Positions 1 to 8,273 of a DNA stretch of 38,528 nucleotides are shown piece after piece. Under the pieces are notes generated by a model. That model searched no databases and was not told the origin of the DNA. It saw only the letters and a list, made by a program, of their open reading frames with translations. The stretch is from Spirochaetes bacterium RBG_13_51_14 (GTDB lineage: Bacteria; Spirochaetota; UBA4802; UBA5550). Position 1 is the first letter of the stretch. The number at the start of each line of letters is the position of its first letter. Location of the stretch: contig MIBH01000023.1 in the NCBI GenBank assembly GCA_001829455.1, forward strand, positions 34,077 through 72,604, given 5' to 3'. Position numbers and translations under genes: made by a program.

Positions 1-1263
1 AACGCTTCCCGTGACATCCTTCTTGCCGCTATCATCGGTGATGCACTCGGTTCAGCCGTCGAAGGCATGGGCAGAGGCCATATCAATGTTCATTTCAAGG
101 AGATCACCGGATACATGGATCCAGAGCCTGCTTTAAAGAACAGAATGGAGCGCTGGAGAAAGCCGGGGCTCTATTCGTCGATTTCGCAGTTTATGCTCAT
201 ACTGGCCATGACCTCCTCCCGCAAGGGTCCCTGCGCCGAGGCTTTCACCCGGCACGTGACCTCATCGCCGGAACTGCCTGACTACCGTTACGGCATCTTC
301 CGCTATCCCGACAGTGTAGAAAAAAAATTCATCGACACCCTCAGAGATGCACGCCGGGGAACTGAAACGTCCACGCTGCCCAGCGTCAGGATCATCCCCG
401 CCCTGACGCCGCTTTCATTTCGCGGCAATTCCCCTCTGGAACAGGTGGCGGACGTCGCCGGTTTCGTGCGCCGATTTACGCATGACCTCCCCACTATGGC
501 GGCCGGCCTCCTCTACTCGTTCCTGCTCACAGCCCTGCTCAATGAAAGATCCGTTGCGCCCGCTCCCTTGAGAAAGGCGCTGGAGGTTGCCGAATCCCTC
601 GCCGATACGGTGGAAACCAATTCGTCCTCCATCTTCAGCATGGCGCTCAACCCTGACGCGCTCAAGCTTGAACTGTTAAATCTATCTGGCGCGCTGCGCC
701 GGATCATCCCGTCCGGAACGAAAGAGACCGCTGAAGACATCATCTGCTCATGGATCAACAGATCGCTGAAGACCCCGATAACAAGGGCGACGGTCAATAT
801 TCCCCCCGCGCTGCTGCTACACTCCCTGTCTCTCTGCACTCACCTCATTGATGATTCACGCCTGATGTTTCGCGCTGCAGCTGAAGGCGGCGCAGCCGCG
901 TCGCTCACGGCCATGACCGGGGTGATCGCCGCCTGCATCCTCGGCCCCGCAATCGTGCCGGAAACCCTTGTCCGGAATCTGGTGAACCGTAAAAAAATCA
1001 TCTCGCAGGTCGATACCCTCGCCGGTGATGCGGTCCCGTCGGAACGCATTGTCGATTTTATCCGTTCCGAGGCATCTCTGACAGCCAAAGAACAGGCGGA
1101 ACTGAGGGCCCGGCTCAAGCATGCGAGAAAAAAGCCGAAAAAACATAAAGTGACACGGAAAGAAAAAGAAACGGAGCTCACCCGTCATGTGGTTGAAAGC
1201 TGGACCAAAATCGACAAAGCAAAATGGAAAAAGGAGCGAAAACTGAGGGATAAGAACAGGTGA
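1..1263 (+). CDS. ADP-ribosylglycohydrolase-fold protein, 5'-truncated, probable pseudoenzyme
   Basis: The reading frame is open from base 1, so the true start lies outside the window; 420 residues are visible, and the first internal ATG is at 67. The first residues contain GDALGSAVEG, the hallmark opening motif of the DraG/ADP-ribosylglycohydrolase family, which removes ADP-ribose from proteins using two metal ions. Other family landmarks can be aligned: a PGLYSSISQFMLILAM segment where active members have a TDDT-type metal motif, a FTHDLPTMAAGLLY helix matching the family's THxxP helix, and EGGAAASLTAMTGVIAA where active members have GGDTDT. The metal-binding aspartates of the second and third motifs therefore seem absent. 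The C-terminus (about residues 370-420) is a lysine/arginine-rich tail. Fold assignment is fairly sure; loss of catalysis is inference. The family assignment rests on the N-terminal motif and motif spacing. Confidence 0.72.
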   Translation, partial: NASRDILLAAIIGDALGSAVEGMGRGHINVHFKEITGYMDPEPALKNRMERWRKPGLYSSISQFMLILAMTSSRKGPCAEAFTRHVTSSPELPDYRYGIFRYPDSVEKKFIDTLRDARRGTETSTLPSVRIIPALTPLSFRGNSPLEQVADVAGFVRRFTHDLPTMAAGLLYSFLLTALLNERSVAPAPLRKALEVAESLADTVETNSSSIFSMALNPDALKLELLNLSGALRRIIPSGTKETAEDIICSWINRSLKTPITRATVNIPPALLLHSLSLCTHLIDDSRLMFRAAAEGGAAASLTAMTGVIAACILGPAIVPETLVRNLVNRKKIISQVDTLAGDAVPSERIVDFIRSEASLTAKEQAELRARLKHARKKPKKHKVTRKEKETELTRHVVESWTKIDKAKWKKERKLRDKNR

Positions 1264-1284
1264 TACTGAAAAATATTTGACAAA

Positions 1285-1312
1285 TTGTTGATTGCTGTTA
1301 CCTTCTAACTAT
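1285..1312 (+). promoter_or_regulatory. possible sigma70-type promoter for the 1366 gene
   Basis: TTGTTG (1285-1290) and AACTAT (1307-1312) are separated by 16 bases in the short gap before the 1366 gene. A TTGACA at 1277-1282 has no -10 at a proper distance. Weak match, reported because the gap is otherwise empty. Confidence 0.28.
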
Positions 1313-1365
1313 GTAGGAAATTGAGGCGGGCTGCATAACCCCGTCTGAATCAGGGAGGAACTTCA

Positions 1366-2331
1366 ATGTCACACACCATCTGGAAATTCTTACTCTGCGT
1401 TTTCGGAATTTCACTTCTCTTTCAGGTGCCGGCCCTTTACTCGAAAGACCTTGGTTACACATTGGTCAGTATAGAAAACCTGAACCGATATGACGAGGAC
1501 AGGGTTCTCTATCAACAATTTGAGTCAACGCTAGAAAAATACGCCAGTGGAGCCAATGACAATTCAATAGCCGCCCTGATGGTTATCAAAGATAAAAAAG
1601 TGTATCTATTCGAAGACGGCTATGACAGTCCCGAACAGGTGAAGTTGAATAGGGATACGCTTGACCGAAGCAGTCAAATCCTTCCCGACATGTGGCAGAA
1701 TAAAATCGACAGCATTCCAGATTTCGTCCTGATAACCGACCGGCGAATCGAATTGCAGAGGAACACTGCAAAAGAATGGGTATCAAGCAACTACAAAGAT
1801 TTCTACCTGAGCGTGAGGGATAAATTCCTCAAGAAACAGGTCGCCATCTTTCTCTCCCTGATCATCAATAGAATAGATACGGAAATATCTGTAGATCGTA
1901 AGCGGATTCCCAGAAAAATTTCAGAGGGCGACCAGGTAAAATACATTACGACGGTCTCAGCACGCACTCCTGATGGAGGCACCGTATATTATGCTGAGGA
2001 CGCGGACGGCGACGGTGTGACCGAGACCTTTACCGTCAACAACACTGATGGATTCCAGTGGGGATTCAAATCGGGTCCGAACCTCGTGTATATCAAAAAT
2101 AACACGCAGAAAGATATCGAAAAAATAATAGGGAGACTCACCAACCTTGCGTATTACGGATCCCCCGAGGAAGAAGAGCTTATCAAAAAAACCTTCCCAA
2201 AACCGGAAAAAATAAACTCCATGATTGATGATATATATGTCATTGACTCGGATACAGTGAGGTTTTTACAGAAGAACAATATAAACCTCGAGAACATCAT
2301 TAATAAAGGCTCGGCGGCCGATTCTAAATAG
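1366..2331 (+). CDS. exported protein of unknown function with a DxDxDG loop
   Basis: Not recognised as a named family. The 321-residue product begins with a signal peptide (residues 1 to about 26, hydrophobic FLLCVFGISLLF, cleavage probably near ALYS-KD), so it should act in the periplasm or at the outer membrane. The ATG follows a good ribosome site, GGAGG at 1354-1358, eight bases upstream. Residues 31-175 are mixed alpha/beta without a known motif. Residues 212-217 (DADGDG) resemble a calcium-binding EF-hand or dockerin-like loop, followed by strand-like TETFTVNN. The C-terminal 60 residues are charged and helical. It is a single gene, flanked by a promoter-like site and a strong terminator, and is convergent with the M23 peptidase gene. 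A calcium-binding role is inference from six residues only. Confidence 0.8.
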   Translation: MSHTIWKFLLCVFGISLLFQVPALYSKDLGYTLVSIENLNRYDEDRVLYQQFESTLEKYASGANDNSIAALMVIKDKKVYLFEDGYDSPEQVKLNRDTLDRSSQILPDMWQNKIDSIPDFVLITDRRIELQRNTAKEWVSSNYKDFYLSVRDKFLKKQVAIFLSLIINRIDTEISVDRKRIPRKISEGDQVKYITTVSARTPDGGTVYYAEDADGDGVTETFTVNNTDGFQWGFKSGPNLVYIKNNTQKDIEKIIGRLTNLAYYGSPEEEELIKKTFPKPEKINSMIDDIYVIDSDTVRFLQKNNINLENIINKGSAADSK

Positions 2332-2346
2332 CATTGAAAGACAGAT

Positions 2347-2377
2347 AAAAAAGGCATCCGCCCGGATGCCTTTTTTT
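2347..2377. terminator. bidirectional Rho-independent terminator
   Basis: An 8-bp GC-rich stem (GGCATCCG 2353-2360, CGGATGCC 2363-2370) is flanked by A-run and T-run (TTTTTTT 2371-2377), extending the pairing to 2347-2377. It sits between the convergent 1366 gene and M23 peptidase gene, so it can end transcription from both sides. Confidence 0.85.
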
Positions 2378-2396
2378 ATACTCCTGCCGCCCCGTT

Positions 2397-3125
2397 TCAT
2401 TTCCAGTTTCTGATAGCATGCGACTGAATTAGATTCTCCTTGTAAGGCAGGAAATCCAGCGGATTCAGCGGTATATCATTATACCTGATCTCAAAGTGGA
2501 GGTGATTTCCGGTTGAGTTGCCGGTGCTTCCCACAAGTCCGATCACCTGGCCTTTCATGACAAAATCACCCGCTTTAACGAAGATCACCGAATTGTGTGC
2601 ATACCGGGAAAAAAAGTTGTCCCGGTGCTCTATGCATATTGTTTTACCGAATCCGCCCTCATAGCGCGTTGAAATCACCCTGCCGTCCATTACTGCAACG
2701 ACGGGAGTACCCCTGGTGGCTGGCATGTCCGCTCCTGTGTGGAATCCGCCTCCGCGCTGTCCGAACGACGAGGAGATATTGTCAACCCGGGAAAGCGGCC
2801 AGATAAAATCGCTTTTCTTGCTCTCCAGTGTTTCCATTTTTATTCCCTGGGCTTCAAGTTCCTGGATATATTTCTCCGAATACGGAACAAATATATAGTC
2901 ACCCCAGGAAATGGCGGTTCCGTTGATTTCCTGAACTTCCTTAATAGTTATGTAAAATTTGTTGCTATAATAACTGAGTTTCATCTGCGAATCCACAATC
3001 GCCCATACGCCGATGCGTCCCCGGTATTTCTGAAAATACTGATTATCAACGTGGATGACATCATCCGCATAGGAAATCCCTTCACAGAATAATAAGAGCA
3101 GTGTTAAACCGATTATCTTTCTCAT
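2397..3125 (-). CDS. exported M23 (LytM-type) metallopeptidase
   Basis: A 242-residue protein with an N-terminal signal peptide (about residues 1-20), a LysM-like stretch (about 43-82, ending WGDYIFVPY), a helical linker, and a C-terminal peptidase M23 domain (about 107-229). The zinc ligands are visible: H129 and D133 in HTGAD, and H210 in HLHFE; H177 in RYAH is the usual catalytic histidine. M23 enzymes cut peptide cross-links of peptidoglycan, so it probably acts in the periplasm in wall remodelling or separation. All active-site residues are present, so it is likely an enzyme rather than a degenerate activator of the EnvC type. The ATG at 3125 is preceded by AAGGAG ten bases upstream. The gene is monocistronic, with a shared terminator downstream. 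Confidence 0.93.
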   Translation of the reverse strand: MRKIIGLTLLLLFCEGISYADDVIHVDNQYFQKYRGRIGVWAIVDSQMKLSYYSNKFYITIKEVQEINGTAISWGDYIFVPYSEKYIQELEAQGIKMETLESKKSDFIWPLSRVDNISSSFGQRGGGFHTGADMPATRGTPVVAVMDGRVISTRYEGGFGKTICIEHRDNFFSRYAHNSVIFVKAGDFVMKGQVIGLVGSTGNSTGNHLHFEIRYNDIPLNPLDFLPYKENLIQSHAIRNWK

Positions 3126-3253
3126 CCCGGAACCACTCCTTGCAGAAAACTAGATATGAATAGAAATCTATATATGTATTGTTGAATCGATGAAGAAAAA
3201 TTGAAATGAAGTAAAAAATAGACTTGTTGATAAACTAATATACTAATTAAATG

Positions 3254-3286
3254 TTTGCCCCCGCCGCCGCAGGCGGCGGGGGCAAA
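3254..3286. repeat. perfect 15-bp GC-rich inverted repeat (hairpin, 3-base loop)
   Basis: Arms 3254-3268 and 3272-3286 are perfectly complementary, with a three-base loop GCA. The stem is C/G-run rich (CCCCCGCCGCC) and stands in otherwise AT-rich DNA. On the plus strand it is followed by TGTAAATTTTTATTT, which is only a partial U tract. It could be a terminator, or a REP-like interspersed palindrome. It does not border any gene on the terminating side: it lies about 130 bp upstream of the M23 start and 480 bp beyond the end of the deacetylase gene. Confidence 0.8.
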
Positions 3287-3767
3287 TGTAAATTTTTATT
3301 TAGATATGCAACAACTCTCTTATTGATTAGCAGTATTAAAAATTTGTCAATAAAAAAACTCCCGATTCATTCCGATCACAGCATTAATTTCATATGCCGA
3401 AGCCCCCATGAGCCCGGACATGACAATATTGGACTGTCGAAATATATTATCCATTCCGGCCCCCCCCCTTCGTCAATGGCGTCCGGACACCTATGAATGA
3501 TTAATGAACATATCGCGGCAATGCATCTAACATTCCACCGGGCATGTATGTAGTACCGTTCAGGCGCGAATTTTAATCAATACCGGGGGCATGGCCTGTT
3601 CTCGCTCACCTGCCATATTAGTACATCCGTGTACTCTAGCGTGCGGGAACATCGTGTCCCCTGTGATCTTTCTTTATGTGCCCCTATAAATGAATAATAA
3701 TCATGTGGTCTCGTCTAGAAAGCCATATTTATCGATATAGCAACAAATGTTGGGGGGGGGATTCCCG
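3287..3767. other. gene-free AT-rich stretch with two 9-base homopolymers
   Basis: No open frame here has a ribosome site or a protein-like composition. The only marked structures are a run of nine C (3460-3468) and a run of nine G (3752-3760), the latter just past the stop codon of the deacetylase gene. No tRNA or known RNA motif was seen. Confidence 0.6.
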
Positions 3768-4580
3768 TCATCGAATTAAATGTTCTATATAATGCAGTGA
3801 ATAATTGCTTTTTATATGATGCCTCCGCAAGCAGAAGTTATCTCTGGTAATGATATTCGAACCGTAATCGGTAGAAAAAGCACGGCGGTACCCGGCATTC
3901 ATTGTCATATCCACGATGGAAAGATCATACCTCCCAAAAGGAAACGCGTAAAAATCTATTTTTCTGTCCAGATATAATTCAAGCATTTTCTTGCAAAGAT
4001 ATATCTCTTCATAAAGGCGCTTCCGTGACGCCGGATCATCCTTTTTTGAAATCTCCGTCAGATCAGGGTGGCTGATTGAGTGCGCTTGAATATCGATACC
4101 CTGTCGGTTCATTCTGCGGAGGCGGTCCCACGTGAGATTCCTTGATGATTTCATGGAGATGATATCACAGTACACGAACAGGGTCACGGGATATCCGAAT
4201 TCTCGGGCAAGGGGCAATAGCTTTGTATACATGGAGCCGTATCCGTCATCGAACGTGATCACGATCACCGCATCCTCGTAGGGCGCCGGTCGTTCAAGAC
4301 GCTGTACCAGTTCCCGCAGGGGAATCACCCGTATGCCCCGGTCCTTGATCAGCTGGAAGTGCTCGCGAAGAGAGCCGACGTCAATTGAAAAGGGTCCTTT
4401 TCCATCAATATTGTGGTAGAGCAGTATGGGTATGGAGAGGAGCCGGGATGATACTTCCCTGTCTTTGTGCAGCCAGGCCATCCTTCCCTGGGACAGCACG
4501 GTGAATTCGTTCAGGTACAGAGCGATGGCAATAGTGAGGGACGTTAACAATGATATAATAAGTATAAGGATATTTTTCAT
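3768..4580 (-). CDS. membrane-anchored polysaccharide deacetylase (CE4/NodB)
   Basis: A 270-residue protein whose N-terminus (about residues 3-22) is a single hydrophobic segment, either a signal anchor or an uncleaved signal peptide. The NodB homology domain follows: LLYHNI near residue 54, TFDDG at 109-113 with D111/D112 as catalytic base and metal ligand, and AHSISHP with H167 and H171 as metal ligands. A later FYAFPFGRYD segment fits the family's motif 3. CE4 enzymes remove acetyl groups from N-acetylglucosamine polymers, for example peptidoglycan or surface polysaccharide; the substrate cannot be told from sequence. No convincing Shine-Dalgarno precedes the ATG at 4580. The gene stands alone, divergent from dapF. 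Confidence 0.9.
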   Translation of the reverse strand: MKNILILIISLLTSLTIAIALYLNEFTVLSQGRMAWLHKDREVSSRLLSIPILLYHNIDGKGPFSIDVGSLREHFQLIKDRGIRVIPLRELVQRLERPAPYEDAVIVITFDDGYGSMYTKLLPLAREFGYPVTLFVYCDIISMKSSRNLTWDRLRRMNRQGIDIQAHSISHPDLTEISKKDDPASRKRLYEEIYLCKKMLELYLDRKIDFYAFPFGRYDLSIVDMTMNAGYRRAFSTDYGSNIITRDNFCLRRHHIKSNYSLHYIEHLIR

Positions 4581-4619
4581 GTCAATCGTTATGATTCATA
4601 TACTCGAGTTGGGAGCGGC

Positions 4620-4648
4620 TTGACATCCACGCATGCATCTGGTATTGT
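4620..4648 (+). promoter_or_regulatory. sigma70-type promoter upstream of dapF
   Basis: A perfect -35 TTGACA (4620-4625), a 17-base spacer and -10 TATTGT (4643-4648) point toward dapF and imply a leader of about 260 bases. A second -10-like TATAAT at 4843-4848, nearer the gene, has no matching -35. Confidence 0.6.
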
Positions 4649-4912
4649 TATCGTACAAAATACACCGATCCATCAATTATAATTTATTTCCAGGCCGCTG
4701 AATGCATGCAATAGATTTAAAAATTTCATTGATGAAATCAGCAGTTTGAATAAAATATATACCCGGCAAGCCGGACGGATTCCAGGGCTCTCCGTAGTCT
4801 TCAGAGAGGCACCCGGTACGCGCGTAATGCGGGGCAATACAATATAATACATTTTATGTCTTTACTTTTACAACCGATTTGTATATATACGACATGGCAG
4901 AGGTGACCAGCT

Positions 4913-5752
4913 ATGATTAAATTTACAAAAATGCAGGGAACCGGCAATGATTATATCATAATCGACGGCAGGAAGCAGAAAATTCCCAATCTTAAAAAAA
5001 TCTCCATCAGCATGTGCGATCGGCACTATGGCATCGGCTCGGACGGTGTTCTCATCCTTCTTGATTCCAGAACGGCCAACTACCGGATGAGGATCATAAA
5101 CCCAGACGGAAGCGAGGCCGAGATGTGCGGAAACGGCATACGCTGTTTCGCAAAATATCTCTATGACAACAGGCTTACCGCCGCCAGGCAGATCGAGATT
5201 GAAACAGTCGCCGGGATCAAGAAACTGCAATTGAACGTCAAAAACCGGAGAGTGGAAAGCGTGATCGTTAATATGGGGAAGCCCATACTCCAGCGGGAGC
5301 GGATACCAATGATCGGCAAACCGGGAATGGTAATCAACGAAGCGCTGCAATTAGACGACGGGACCCGGTTCAATATCACGTCAGTATCCATGGGGAACCC
5401 CCATGCGGTAATTTTTGTCGAAGAGATAGACAAATTCCCCATCGAAAAATATGGACCCCTCGTGGAGAATCATACGCTCTTTCCCAACCGGACCAATGTG
5501 GAGTTTGTGAAAGTAGTCAGCCAGAAAGAAGTGATCCAGCGTACCTGGGAACGCGGCACCGGGGAAACACTTTCGTGCGGCACCGGGGCATCCGCCGTAA
5601 CCGCAGCATGCATACTGAACAAACTGACAAACCGGAAGCTGCAGATCCATCTCAGGGGTGGAGACCTTTCAACGGAATGGCGGGAGAAGGATGACAACAT
5701 TTACCTCGCCGGCCCGGCAGTAGAAGTCTTCAGAGGCGAATGGGCACATTGA
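4913..5752 (+). CDS. dapF: diaminopimelate epimerase
   Basis: Converts LL-diaminopimelate to meso-diaminopimelate in the cytoplasm, the last step but one to lysine and the supply of the peptidoglycan cross-linking residue. The 279-residue length is typical. The sequence shows MQGTGNDY near the start, GSDGVL at 42-47, the first catalytic cysteine C72 in EMCGNGIRCF, and the second, C222, in SCGTGASA; both active-site halves are intact. An AGAGGTG ribosome site lies just upstream of the ATG. It is a single gene, convergent with the GerMN-amidase-pgsA group. Its presence implies meso-DAP type peptidoglycan, as in Leptospira and unlike treponemes, which use ornithine (family knowledge). Confidence 0.97.
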   Translation: MIKFTKMQGTGNDYIIIDGRKQKIPNLKKISISMCDRHYGIGSDGVLILLDSRTANYRMRIINPDGSEAEMCGNGIRCFAKYLYDNRLTAARQIEIETVAGIKKLQLNVKNRRVESVIVNMGKPILQRERIPMIGKPGMVINEALQLDDGTRFNITSVSMGNPHAVIFVEEIDKFPIEKYGPLVENHTLFPNRTNVEFVKVVSQKEVIQRTWERGTGETLSCGTGASAVTAACILNKLTNRKLQIHLRGGDLSTEWREKDDNIYLAGPAVEVFRGEWAH

Positions 5753-5788
5753 TTTGAAGACCACGGCGCGGCATTCAGAAAATATATC

Positions 5789-6454
5789 TTAGAGCTCCCA
5801 GATGGCGGTTCCGGGTATTCCCTTTTCCAGAAGTAGCACCGTTTTGACAGCCGGAATATTTGCGGAGACGGTCTTCTCCAGGGCTTTTTTAAACAGACGC
5901 TCGGAATTTTTAATGACGCCAATGTTCGGACGGAGCTCGGCTGGTTCAAGATCAAAGACGCAGACCTTACTTTTCCCCTCGCCCGGACCATGAATCCACA
6001 CCTTCCTGACGAACAGGTCCGCCGGAACGGTGAGCGACGTATTCTCGAACAACGACCCTTTTACGACGAGTTCAAAAAGCAGCATTGCGGTTTTTTCATC
6101 CCGGTCGTACACCGGAATCAACCGCCGCTCCCGAATAATTGAAGCGCCGTCGAGTCCGGGGAGATACACGGAAACGCGCTTTTCTCGGTCAAGTGAAGGC
6201 AGGGGGGGGAAGATATCGAATATGTTTTTATCGGTATGGAGGCAGTACATCAGGTAATCAGATAAAAAAAGAAAGGCGAACAATATGACGAGGCGGCGGT
6301 TCCTTTCACGCTTATCGGGATAATCGATAAGTTCGGCCCGAATCGTTCCGATAATCCGCAGCGCCCGGCTTTTCAGATGCGTATTAAAAAGAATGACCGC
6401 CCATTCTTTGCAATGAGCGGCTTTCATGTGGAGAATAGTGCTGACAGATTTCAT
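5789..6454 (-). CDS. membrane-anchored GerMN-domain protein
   Basis: A 221-residue protein. About 50 basic, soluble N-terminal residues precede one transmembrane segment (about 54-72, RLVILFAFLFLSDYLMYCL), and a GerMN-like domain (about 92-221) is predicted to lie outside the membrane. The domain features fit: a VSVYLP opening strand, a RRLIPV strand, a LLFELVVKG helix corresponding to the family's LLxGP, and terminal VKTVLLLEKGIPG. GerMN domains often travel with cell-wall amidases, and here the gene lies directly downstream of one (72-bp gap, same strand). Its role is probably wall binding or amidase regulation; this is inference. The start at 6454 is supported by AGGGGTGA seven bases upstream. 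The long cytosolic N-terminus is less usual for GerM proteins. Confidence 0.75.
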   Translation of the reverse strand: MKSVSTILHMKAAHCKEWAVILFNTHLKSRALRIIGTIRAELIDYPDKRERNRRLVILFAFLFLSDYLMYCLHTDKNIFDIFPPLPSLDREKRVSVYLPGLDGASIIRERRLIPVYDRDEKTAMLLFELVVKGSLFENTSLTVPADLFVRKVWIHGPGEGKSKVCVFDLEPAELRPNIGVIKNSERLFKKALEKTVSANIPAVKTVLLLEKGIPGTAIWEL

Positions 6455-6526
6455 TCGTATATCACCCCTATCCGCATTGGTGGCACATTAGGTAAAAGCC
6501 TCCGCAGAATCAAGAAATTTTTACGA

Positions 6527-7726
6527 TCAATCAATCTTAATGAGACTATTATACCGCTTGATGAAAAGGGACACGCCCTCGGCGATACCCTCGGCAATGA
6601 TAGTCAGATACCGTTCCGACTTGAGATGCAGCGATTCTTTCTTGTTTGATATATACCCGATTTCTATCAGGACCGCCGGCATTAAAACGCCGCGGAGCAC
6701 GAAAAAATCAGCCTTTTTTACCCCCCGTGATCCGAATACCTTATTTTTTCTGGCGAGACCGTTCTGGATAGATCCTGCAAGGACCGAGCTTTCTTTCTGA
6801 ATCTGGGTGGTGATCATCATTGCTTCTATGTAATCGACGTCGTCATAGACTTCCTTCCGCCCGGATCTTTCTTCAAGAATGATGACATTGTTTTCAAGTG
6901 CCGCCGTGTTGCGCGCGTCCTCGTTGGTGGGATTCTGTGACAGGAAATACGTCTCGTATCCGGAAATCCGGCTCGACAGCGACGAATTGACGTGAATGCT
7001 CAGGAAGATACCGTTTTCATTTCTTCTGAGCAGCCGGTTCGCTGCATCAGTCCGCTCGGACAGCTCAATGAACCGGTCGTCGCGGCGGGTGAGTATCGCG
7101 CGCGTGCCCGGGAGCCTCTCCATCATTTTCTTCTCTAGGAAGTTCGCCACTTTCAGAGTGATATCCTTTTCCTCCAGGCCGCCTTTCCCCACGGCGCCGG
7201 GATCACGACCGCCGTGACCGGGGTCAATTACAATAAAGCTGATCCTGTCCTTTGACGGTCTCCGGTCCCGCTCTTCACTCCCATAAGGCGGCGATGCATC
7301 CCCATTAGGAAATTCGGCATGTAGTGCATCGCCCTTCCGCGTCAGATCGATACGGGGCATGAAACTTTTCAAAATATGCTCGCCGGCGTCACGGGGGATG
7401 AGGATGCGGCCGACGCTCCGGCGTACCGCGCGCGACGACACGTAGAGACTGCCGTCCACGAGCAACACCGACATCCCAACGCTGTATACCGCGTAATGAT
7501 TCTTAGAGTAAAGCTTCCCTTTCTGGGAAATCATGTCAAATGAATGCTCAAGCGAGAAGCCGAATATCATTTCATCAAGGAATAAATAATCATTGCTGTC
7601 GATGTGAAGGATGCGCCTGCTTCCAGACGATGCGGATGACGTGAGTGCAAGCAGGATGATGATTGATATGATGGAGTGGTATCTATGCCTTCTGTTCAAG
7701 ATAATACCGCACATACGTCTTGACAT
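6527..7726 (-). CDS. N-acetylmuramoyl-L-alanine amidase (Amidase_3)
   Basis: Cleaves the bond between muramic acid and the stem peptide; zinc-dependent, periplasmic. From the ATG at 7726 the product has 399 residues: a basic n-region and a hydrophobic signal segment (SIISIIILLALTSSASS), an N-terminal region resembling a copper-amine-oxidase-N/stalk-type domain (repeated short strands around YLFLDEM and YVSSRAV), a charged linker, and an Amidase_3 domain. Zinc ligands are visible in DPGHGG, the following LEEKD and SIHVN, and the catalytic glutamate in VLIEIGYISN. The frame is also open to a TTG at 7759, but 7726 has a GGCGGGA-like site before it; ATG at 7714 is another option. All choices overlap the end of pgsA (44 bases for 7726), which suggests translational coupling. 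Confidence 0.92.
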   Translation of the reverse strand: MSRRMCGIILNRRHRYHSIISIIILLALTSSASSGSRRILHIDSNDYLFLDEMIFGFSLEHSFDMISQKGKLYSKNHYAVYSVGMSVLLVDGSLYVSSRAVRRSVGRILIPRDAGEHILKSFMPRIDLTRKGDALHAEFPNGDASPPYGSEERDRRPSKDRISFIVIDPGHGGRDPGAVGKGGLEEKDITLKVANFLEKKMMERLPGTRAILTRRDDRFIELSERTDAANRLLRRNENGIFLSIHVNSSLSSRISGYETYFLSQNPTNEDARNTAALENNVIILEERSGRKEVYDDVDYIEAMMITTQIQKESSVLAGSIQNGLARKNKVFGSRGVKKADFFVLRGVLMPAVLIEIGYISNKKESLHLKSERYLTIIAEGIAEGVSLFIKRYNSLIKID

Positions 7727-8273
7727 ACAGTATCCCGCCGAGAATGTAGAACAGAACAACCAGTAATAAGGAAAATTGCTTCAGCGAAATACCCAGCCAT
7801 GCGTAATCAAGCGAAAGGATATAGACAGTGCCGGAAACCGCCAGGCTGACCGCGCAGAGCTTGCCAAATATATTCGGTTTTACCTCGATATTCATTTTGG
7901 AATACAAAATAATACCGGCTATGACCGCCAGGACTTCCCGGATAAGTGCCAGCAGGTACACCCAGAGCGGAAAGCCCTTGAAAAGTACCAGGAACGTCAG
8001 GGCTATGAGGCCGGCAAACTTGTCAGCAACGGGGTCCAAAAACTGGCCCAGCTTGGTAACCTGGTTCATCATCCGCGCCAGAAAACCATCCAGAAAATCG
8101 GACATGACGATGAGTGCCACCAGGACAATCTCGTATTTCAAATACGCTGAATTCCTGGTCTGATATTCTTTGTAGATATAATACCCAAGAAAGGGGGCGG
8201 CGATAATCCTGAGTACCGTCAGGATATTTGAAAAAGTAATTATCTTATCTTGAAAAATATCCCGTATTTTCAT
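7683..8273 (-). CDS. pgsA: CDP-diacylglycerol-glycerol-3-phosphate 3-phosphatidyltransferase-like
   Basis: Makes phosphatidylglycerol phosphate, the precursor of phosphatidylglycerol and cardiolipin, in the inner membrane. The CDP-alcohol phosphatidyltransferase signature is complete: SDFLDGFLARMMNQ, then GQFLDPVADK, supplying the four conserved aspartates. Four to five hydrophobic segments follow the opening FSNILTVLRIIAAPFLGYYI. The ATG at 8273 gives 196 residues beginning MKIRDIF, typical of PgsA; an in-frame ATG at 8321 would add 16 residues that look unlike the family. Neither has a good ribosome site. PgsA rather than another CDP-alcohol enzyme is preferred because of the PgsA-like N-terminus and because a PssA is encoded elsewhere in the window. 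Confidence 0.88.
   Translation of the reverse strand: MKIRDIFQDKIITFSNILTVLRIIAAPFLGYYIYKEYQTRNSAYLKYEIVLVALIVMSDFLDGFLARMMNQVTKLGQFLDPVADKFAGLIALTFLVLFKGFPLWVYLLALIREVLAVIAGIILYSKMNIEVKPNIFGKLCAVSLAVSGTVYILSLDYAWLGISLKQFSLLLVVLFYILGGILYVKTYVRYYLEQKA

Noticed and set aside
1277-1282. TTGACA as -35 of the 1366 gene
   Set aside because: No -10 hexamer lies 15-19 bases downstream; the nearest good one is 23 bases away.
3251-3496. 81-codon plus-strand frame starting in the GC palindrome
   Set aside because: Its first residues are only the palindrome read as Ala/Gly, and there is no ribosome site; it spans the poly-C tract.
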